A DNA stretch of 57,350 bases from Condylostoma magnum (Eukaryota; Ciliophora; Heterotrichea; Heterotrichida; Condylostomatidae). The stretch is from NCBI GenBank assembly GCA_920105805.1, contig CAKKTI010000095.1, positions 1-57,350 on the forward strand, written 5' to 3'. Made by a program: the position numbers and the translations under genes. Position 1 is the stretch's first letter. The number at the start of each line of letters is the position of its first letter. The notes beneath the pieces were generated by a model, which searched no databases, was not told where the DNA came from, and saw nothing but the letters and a program-made list of their open reading frames with translations. This document shows, one piece after another, positions 50,555-57,350 of the stretch.

Positions 50555-51013
50555 CTAATATAGTATTAGGGGATTCGTTGTTAAACTTTTCGGGGATTTT
50601 CGGGAGTAATATGGTTGTCTAAGTAAACTATAATCTAATTTACCTATTGGAGTTGGGCTTAGTGAGTATATAGCACATTGTTTTATTGGCTTTTGAGGGG
50701 AATTTATAGATCTTGAATGAGGGGTTTTACCTTCAAATTAGTGTCGAAATGTTTGCCTGTTTTTATGTATCTTACGCCTTGCTTTTGCTTAAAAACTTTA
50801 TACATTGTTGTAGTTTTACTGGTCGTAAGATTTGGATAATCAATTTTGCTATACAATTTACGGGTACATGGCTTTAGTGTAATTATAACTACCAACTACA
50901 TGTCCTGAGTGCATATTCTTTTCTATCATGTATCTTTTTCTACCACTTTTATATACCAGGTCATTGAGTTGTGGATGTTCCACTTTGAAAGTTAAATCAC
51001 GTCCTCTATACAT
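50555..51013 (-). CDS. small basic protein, unknown
   Basis: 152 residues from ATG 51013 to TAG 50557-50555. Rich in Y, K, R, N and S, with segments such as LVYKSGRKRYM, VVGSYNYTKAM and SPTPIGKLDYS spaced through the chain. No domain recognised. It is on the same strand as the SHIPPO-like gene upstream, 66 bases away, and a microtubule-associated role is conceivable but unproven. Confidence 0.65.
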
Positions 51014-51079
51014 TTATTAAAACAATTACATTCAGTAAATAGGAGAAAATTATATAAATTTAATCAAAATATATTACTA

Positions 51080-51787
51080 TTATAATCAATACAGCTTGGA
51101 TAGTGCTTTTCTTAGGGAAATAGACTTAGAACGTCTATGAATCTAATACTTCGAACTAGCCTCTCGTGCAAGTTGATACTTAATGCCTTATTTTTAATCT
51201 TCTGCACTACTAAGATATGCTGTTCCTAAGAACTAATCGTCTCTAGGAGTCATTTTAGAGAATAAAGGTACTCCTTTGCTTAAACTAGGCTTATTAAATT
51301 CAAAGTTAGGTTTATAACTTAAAGCGTTGTTAGAACTACCAAATAAGTTAATCGGCCGATTCGTCATTTAGCTAAAAGACCTAGTGGATTACCTTACACT
51401 CTCTGCACGGGGTAAATATACAAATCTCTCCGGGTGGGCTCCTAATTGCTATTGTTTAGTAAAATCTGGTCTTGATATTTGTTATTCAAAGGTTATTCCT
51501 TTAGGAGATTATTACCCGCATTTCGTCCGCCTTTATGAGTTTTTAGTATGTTTGCAAGCTTTTATTACTTTAAATTATTGTTTAAGTACAGGAGATGATT
51601 CTTTTTGTAATGGAACTAGTCCTCTATGTTTCATTACTTAAGAAAAAATTGGGTTATAATGTCCTGGGTCTGGGCTTTGTCTAGGCTTTGATTCTATCTT
51701 TTGTATATATTCTCGAGATACACTTCTAAATACAGCTGATCCTTTCTTCTATTGTTTTATTATACGGTATTTTATCCTATTAGACAT
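51080..51787 (-). CDS. SHIPPO/STPGR-like protein
   Basis: 235 residues. A SPDPGHYNPIFS segment near residue 30 matches the sperm-tail PG-rich (STPGR/SHIPPO) repeat, P-G-P-G-x-Y, found in microtubule-lumen and axonemal proteins. Looser relatives of the motif occur further on (RPDFTKQ, TPRDDQFLGTAY). The rest is basic and low in complexity. It ends with three stops in a row (TAA TAG TAA, 51082-51074). The Trp near the end is TGA. Likely cytoskeletal or axonemal; confidence in the family is moderate. Confidence 0.6.
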
Positions 51788-51874
51788 TTTCTGTATATAA
51801 GGCTATTAATTACTTGAAATAATAGCTATTTTTCTATGTATATAAAGCTTAGTTAATAATACAATAAAATTAGT

Positions 51875-52348
51875 TTAACAAATCCTAACAATTTTAGGTA
51901 AATCTCTTCGTCTGTTCTCTACAGAAAACACATCTCTAGGAAATTTGCTTACTTTTTTCCTTCTTTGCTCCTATTTTCACTCTTTAGGTCCAAAAGTAAT
52001 AAGACTTTCCTCTTTATTACATTAAGCAAATTCTAAATTTTCAATATTTTCTATCAACGATATTTTTCTAGGCTTATGATTATTGATTAGATTATGCTTT
52101 ATAACCATATCTGCACGAGTTCTTATAGGAGAAATGCTTGTTGTTCTAAATCTCCTATTGTCAGGTCTCCTACCATCAACTGATACTAGCTTACGCTCAT
52201 AATTTTGATAATTTAATAAGTTTTACCGATTCATTTGCCCACTAAATGGCTTTTAAGTGTTATTTACTGATCTGAACAGCTGAAAATGTTAACTGTAAAT
52301 CTAGGGATACAATGCCTTTTATAAGTAGCTCTTTTTTTAAAACTCCAT
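51875..52348 (-). CDS. small basic protein, unknown
   Basis: 157 residues, Arg-, Lys- and Asn-rich, with no recognised domain and probably disordered. It contains an SISPIRTRADM segment and an acidic-to-basic C-terminal helix (KEWKQEQRRKKVSKF, Trp by TGA). Stop TAA 51877-51875. Its start faces the plus-strand gene at 52414 across 65 bases, suggesting a shared bidirectional promoter. Confidence 0.62.
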
Positions 52349-52413
52349 AATTCAATTCGTTAGATTGAAAATTATATAAATGTAAACTTAAAGCTTTGCA
52401 AATAGTAGTGAAA

Positions 52414-53539
52414 ATGAAGACTTATAATACTCAACTCCGGTTAAAAGTTATAGATATAACACGCGCTTTGAGTAAGGATATACAGAAGCTGATGAAAAGA
52501 TAAGCTAAAGTGGGTATAAAATAAGATAAAATATACAAGAAGCTAGATAAATTTTGTAAAAGGTTAAGTCATTAAGACAGAGATGCCAACGCCCTCCTAC
52601 TTTTGGTAATTATGAGTTTTAGTAGAAAGTGAGTTCAGGCTTAATTCAGAATTTTTCAAATGAGCTTAACGAATTTTCAGAAGGTATGATAGAGGCTGGA
52701 TAATCCGCTGTTAATACTTCTAAGCATTTAAAATCATAAGTGAAAAAGATGACAGATTCTCCGTATTATATTAGGCATGCATATCCACATCCCTGGAGAT
52801 TGAGTTAATAATATATTTAGTTTTATGTTGAATTATACAAACTATATGCAAATAATATAAAGCCTATTGTTTATAACATGTTTATTAACTTATATGATAA
52901 AAGGCTTCTTCCCTTTAATCAGAACAAAACTTTCTAGTGAATTTTGTGAGCTTCTATGAGGTATTAGCTCAGGATTTATATTGATTTATGATAATTAAGG
53001 AGACGATCTTCTTTATTGTAGAACTTTTATCTACCTTTTAGGTTCTTGTTTTTAGGTTTAGTATGATTATGTTCTTTATTTTACTTAAACCTTATGTTAT
53101 TGTTTTATAGGCAATTAGGAAGAAACTTAACTAGGCTGTCTGTTTAGGAATGTTTATGATTATGATCTTTTATTATCTTGTTTCAAATCGAAAAATTCTA
53201 GTCATTTGGGGACTTAAGCTTATCTTTAAACCTTTGACTAGTAAAGCTATTATGCTAGCTTTTCAAAATCTGGCTTCTAGATTAAATATTATAGCTAAGG
53301 ATTCAGAAAAGAACTTTGCATTTATAATTAACCGAAGCTACTAATCTTTCTTCTTTTTCTATATCTTCTTTATGCCATTTTATAATATATGTTACAGTAT
53401 ATTGATACAATACCTCAAGATTGCATACATTATTGCTTGATTAATCCTACTTTACTATTTACTTATACAATGATGTAAAATAATGAAAAGTTTCAAATTT
53501 TTAATCAGTATTCCCAAGAAAAATCCACTATATAATTAA
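52414..53539 (+). CDS. multi-pass membrane protein with two candidate 14-base introns
   Basis: The frame changes twice, and each time a 14-base GT...AG segment restores it (52563-52576 and 52937-52950), giving exons of 149, 360 and 589 bases and about 365 residues. The N-terminal 170 residues are soluble and helical (CQRPPTFGNYEF, then a SPYYIRHAYPHPW segment). Several hydrophobic helices follow from about 190 on. No family recognised. The stop is TAA 53537-53539. The last membrane part could also be read differently if the introns are wrong. Confidence 0.55.
52563..52576 (+). other. candidate 14-base intron
   Basis: GTTAAGTCATTAAG. Removal joins KFCKR to QRCQRPPTFGNY in frame. The neighbouring GT...AG choices (13, 21, 25 or 27 bases) do not give the needed length of 2 mod 3. 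Confidence 0.5.
52937..52950 (+). other. candidate 14-base intron
   Basis: GTGAATTTTGTGAG. Removal joins FNQNKTFY to FYEVLAQDLY in frame. The donor GTGA is less typical than the other two. Confidence 0.42.
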
Positions 53540-53647
53540 TTATACTGAGGTACTTCTTTGATTAATATAGAGTATTTACGCATATTTGCTATATTAGTTA
53601 AATTTTCTACTATCTAACTTCTATAGAAAATCAATTATTATAAAGTG

Positions 53648-54247
53648 TTATGATAAATTATATCGATTATGAATGTACCTACTCTTAAATTCTTTATTAC
53701 TTTGTCTTCGGAATCCTTTCCTCACTTAAATGACAGATGGTGTTTTAATATTTATTTTGATGACTCTCCTAGCTTAATTTTTTATAGGTGACTCTATTTG
53801 ATAGTTTTATATGTACTGATTTCAATTCCCTTACGGTTAACTATAAAATCTCTAATGATTAGTAATTTAGTGTTATGGATACATTTTCTTTTAGCTACTT
53901 TCATCTTGACTTAGACATAATTACTTTTTCTTATCCTATACTTTTCTTCTTTCAGTATAGCTAATATTTTAATCATGTTTAAAGGGCTAGATAACCTTAA
54001 CAGGTATTTTTAGGTATTCTCCATAAATTAAAGGGGAATATCTCTACCTTTCAGATTTTTAAGATTCAATACTTTTATTAACTATGGGCGATATGTACCG
54101 CGATTATGATGAATTATTCTTAAAAATTTTATAATACTCAGATTTGCGCTGCTGTCATCTAAAATTTTATTATAATTTCAGCCTTCTATTAAAAATCTAA
54201 AAGTTCTTATGTAAAAGACTATTATTCTTGTAAATTTTATCCTCCAT
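53648..54247 (-). CDS. basic low-complexity protein, unknown
   Basis: 199 residues from ATG 54247 to TAA 53650-53648. Rich in K, R, S, Q and Y, with segments such as SRYISPIVNKSIES and IKINIKTPSVIQVRKG. No domain recognised. A second frame on the same strand also looks protein-like and ends in tandem TAA TAA near 53640, so the frame choice is uncertain. It faces the GAF gene across 111 bases. Confidence 0.5.
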
Positions 54248-54358
54248 ATATATTAAATTGTTAGTATTTATTAATTTTATTATTCATGTTCTATTTCCTA
54301 ACCAATTTTCCATGCAGAGTATTAAACTAAGATTTTTGAGTAACCATAAGTTTATTAA

Positions 54359-55882
54359 ATGTCTAATTTATAGTCACTATTCTTTAAACCTAAAGACACT
54401 TAATTTGTAAGAGACTTGAGAGGTTAATAGTATAAAAGACCACGAACCACTATGGTGGATCTGAAAAAGAGAGCACGAAGTTAGCGAAGTTTACCAAATT
54501 TTACAGCTTTTCCTAATACTTATTAAAAGTTAGCAAGAAAAAGAAAATCAAGCAATCAGCTGTTATATAGAGACATTATAAATGATCTTATATAACTACC
54601 AGAAATAGCTAATGCAATAGACTAGAATTTGTTTGAAAAATTAAAAAAGATTCCATAAATCTAAGATAATCTCTCCTCAACTATTAAAGATCTAATATAA
54701 CATAGCAGTGAGAACTTTAAAACAAAAGTTCCATAAGAGCACAATAAGTAAATCAATTCATTCAAATCAGAGTAAAACAACTCATTTGGATAATACATAC
54801 AACCAAATTATTCAGCTTAGAAACAACAGTAGCACGATATATCAAGCAAAAAGAGCCTAATAAACCTCATAAACGATATCAAAAGGCTATCAAAGCCTCC
54901 TCTTAGTATAAAATCATGTCTGGAAAAGTTAAGAATGTACTTAAATTTAGATGGACTTTTACTGTTAAGCCAAAATGAATACAAAAAGATATTTGAAGGT
55001 ACTTTTAACGGCCTTGAGGTTAAACTACCTTATCGACATTCGGTTATAATGGCAGTTACAAGGTAGCATAAAATCATAACAGGCCGAGAAGGGGAATTAT
55101 TAGTAGATAAAAGTCTAAGTAAGTACTTAAGAGTCTAAATTAAGTCCTTTATAGCTGGATTTATCAAAATAAGTGATAAATAAAAATTCATTATATTAGG
55201 GTTCAATAAGTTGCAGATACTCCCTGATATTACTTAGTTTTAACTAGCTTCTAATCTGTTTAAACAGTTTCTCAGATTGAAGATTTAAACGGATTTTTCA
55301 AACTAAGCAGTGAAAACAGTGGATTAAACTATAAAATACTTAATGGATTTGATGGATTAAACAAGTCTAGGTTAGTTTTCTATGGTACTTGAGCAATACT
55401 TGTAAAATACTATGCAAGCGGAAAGAGCAAATATAACATTTTGTTGTAATAGTACTAAAAAGCTGATTAGAAGAAGGCCAACATCATCTGGTATTGATAA
55501 TATATAAATATTTTCATGCCAATCTAGCATAGCAGGATACAGTGCTACTAATAAATAGATTGTAGTAACAAACGATGTATAAGGAGATTAGAGGTTTCTA
55601 GATGAGGTAGATGATCCTAAAGGACAAGAAAGATTTGCTATTTTAACAGTCCCTGTAATAATACCAGGCAAATCATTAATGGCTCTTCCTTAAGCCATTA
55701 TTTAAGTAATTGACAAACAAGATAAAACACTCTTTGATTAGTTTGATTCATAAAAACTCTATCAAATTTCCCGGCTAGTAGGGAAAATAATAGAAACTGT
55801 CACAATCCACGAAAATTTATATAATATGTACCAAGCATGTTAAAAAATCAAAGAAACTGTAAATAATATTTCTAATACTTAG
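54359..55882 (+). CDS. GAF-domain protein
   Basis: 507 residues from ATG 54359 to TAG 55880-55882. Residues about 1-190 are basic and disordered. Residues about 340-500 form a GAF domain: SLGQFSMVLEQYL, a SIAGYSATNKQIVVTND segment, RFLDEVDDPKG, ILTVPVII and a final VIDKQDKTLFDQFD segment. A second, weaker GAF-like region may lie at 190-330. GAF domains bind small ligands such as cyclic nucleotides. There is no kinase or phosphodiesterase domain attached, so it is a sensor or scaffold of unknown output. Confidence 0.75.
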
Positions 55883-55984
55883 TTTATAAAATGTGTGATT
55901 TATGTTTGTATAATAATGCACTAGTAATTAAAACTAGAAATCTTATTTTACATCTTTATTAAATATAACAAATGTCCTTAAATT

Positions 55985-57350
55985 TTAATTTACACCAAAT
56001 AATCTGTCGACAGTTGCTTGGTAGTTGGACTTGCTCTTTGTTTCTTTAAGAAGAATTAAAAGCTCGCTTGGAATATCAGAGTAGTCAGTGCTAAGATGAA
56101 GCTTTTGGTGAAGTAGAATATCTAGATCATCAATTATTTTGACTGATTCTGCGAATTTTAGCTTCATCTGATTAATTTCCCTATCTAACAAAATCTAAAT
56201 TCTATTAGATTGTCTATCAGCAGTAGCAACAGTGATAAAGGGAAAATGTATAACATTCTTCTGAGCTTGATTCCCCATATTCCTCTACATCAAGTACTAA
56301 AGTGCTTACATTTTATTCACCAGCTGCTTCAACAGTCCTCTTTTCTCCTAAATCCTCAATTCTTAATCTTTCTAAGAACTCCTATCAACATTTTTCTACT
56401 TGAGTAAATTTGACCCAATCCATGAAACATTTCTCCCTCTTTTCTAAATAACCTAAGCAGCAATAAGCACATTCAGTGAATCATAAACCCTCCTCCTTAC
56501 ATTTTTATCTCCTTTATCATAATTAGCCTATCCTTGAACCCCTAACTCCTCTACAAGCCTATCAGCTACTTCTCTAAAAGAAGTGCATCTTTTTTCCTTA
56601 ACAATATCCTTAACTCTCACACTTAACGATTTAAGTCCTTAAGACTGCTTCAATTGGGCCTTACTACTCCCCTTAACAAACCTATTTTTATAAACAGTCT
56701 CCCCAATATCCCTACTTTCAGCCTTGACAGCAACAGGGACTTCAGGAAGAACACCAAGTGAGGCTTCCTCGGCCAATTGATTGCCTTAACAAGCATAGAA
56801 AACTCTTTTCATTTCTATAAGAGTTTGCTGATTATTATCATTCATGTATGTAAAAGGCCCAAGATCTAAAAAGTTCCCCTCAAAAGCCCCGTTGAAGTAA
56901 ACGCTGTTGATCGTATTAACTATTTCATTGTAATCAGGATAACACAAAAACCTTCCAGCTTGTTGTGAATATCCTAACTAACAATACACATCGTTTAGAC
57001 TTGCATCCTTACTAGCAAATTTAACAAAATTCATTAACACTTATACAGTATCTTAATTGCTCTGCAACTCTTGGAATAACATTTCAATGAAATAAGGGTA
57101 GACATACATTATAAAAAATAACCATTTAACTAGACTAAACACTTGAAGAGCTTTTACCATCAAAGTAACTTCGCATCATATAAATCTAGGCGAAGGTAAC
57201 TGAGGATAAGGCAAGCATTTTAAATAGAACTGACCACATAACTCTGTCACAAGTTTGTTCAATTAGGTCCCTGTGTACTTCTTCCCTTTTGGCAAAGAAG
57301 AGTATGTCTCTGTTTAATATTTCTAGGTTCTTTTTAATCATGGTAAAAGC
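55985..57350 (-). CDS. DP (E2F dimerisation partner) transcription factor, 5' end beyond window
   Basis: One open frame from the right edge to TAA 55987-55985, 454 codons visible. The DP winged-helix domain contains RVKDIVKEKRCTSFREVA, NVRRRVYDSLNVLIA and RGRNVSWIG. The coiled-coil and DP C-terminal module follow, ending with IHFPFITV, a helix and DRLFGVN. DP proteins pair with E2F to control cell-cycle genes. Upstream of the domain the same frame holds about 200 unrecognised residues with Trp by TGA. This may be an N-terminal extension or a separate gene read through. If separate, the DP start would be ATG 56845. Confidence 0.85.

Noticed and set aside
51384-51641. Plus-strand ORF of 85 residues
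   Set aside because: Antisense to the SHIPPO-like gene, which has a recognisable motif and continuous frame.
53640-54200. Second protein-like minus-strand frame ending in tandem TAA TAA
   Set aside because: It has no good start codon. The frame from ATG 54247 has a start and a consistent basic composition; kept as a caveat in that entry.
1-57350. Karyorelict-type code in which UGA is the only stop
   Set aside because: Several genes would overlap the next gene or fuse with it (CCT gene, guanylate kinase, HEATR1 region) because no in-frame TGA lies near their ends, whereas TAA/TAG do.

Overview
This 57,350-base window reads as macronuclear-type DNA of a ciliate whose genetic code has no dedicated stop codon. 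TAA and TAG fill glutamine positions inside long reading frames. TGA falls exactly where conserved tryptophans belong: the domain III S5 segment and a pore helix of a four-domain channel, the GGKWT motif of mitochondrial glycerol-3-phosphate dehydrogenase, and an ankyrin ALHWAA motif. The gene ends I infer use TAA or TAG, often as two or three in-frame stops in a row. This matches the Condylostoma-type code (UAR = Gln or stop, UGA = Trp). A heterotrich or another ciliate with the same code is likely, but the species is not settled by the sequence. Ordinary ORF callers break these genes into fragments, so every gene below was read with the reassigned code, and gene ends are inferences.

Layout. 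1-2713 (minus): a coiled-coil protein running off the left edge, a CCT-motif protein and a basic protein. 3055-6464 (plus): an unknown protein, a guanylate kinase and a casein kinase 1. 7052-9886: a six-helix membrane protein, a TPR-SET methyltransferase and a small ORF. 9903-13590 (plus): two unknown proteins and an FHA protein. 14054-19465 (plus): a four-domain voltage-gated channel of about 1,800 residues. 19634-26760 (minus): a TPR protein with an octapeptide tail, followed 14 bases later by a P4-ATPase/guanylyl cyclase fusion. 26874-39784 (plus): a leucine-rich-repeat protein, HEATR1/UTP10, a 1,037-residue coiled-coil protein, mitochondrial glycerol-3-phosphate dehydrogenase, an ankyrin protein and a LITAF protein. 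39794-42298 (minus): the UPF1 helicase. 42416-50548: two TRP-like channels in tandem orientation with a repeat protein between them, then a PP2C phosphatase. 50555-57350: several small, possibly cytoskeletal proteins (one SHIPPO-like), a membrane protein, a GAF protein, and a DP (E2F partner) transcription factor running off the right edge.

The genome is very compact. Several same-direction neighbours are separated by 0-22 bases, and convergent genes by as few as 6-13 bases. Almost all genes, even those over 5 kb, read in one frame with no frame-shifting intron. The three frame breaks found are each bridged by a 14-base GT...AG segment, which suggests extremely small introns. No rRNA, tRNA, transposon or viral element was recognised.

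Themes: the cGMP and ion-channel genes (guanylyl cyclase, voltage-gated channel, two TRP-like channels) fit ciliary or membrane signalling. UPF1 is notable because nonsense-mediated decay depends on recognising stop codons, which are ambiguous here.
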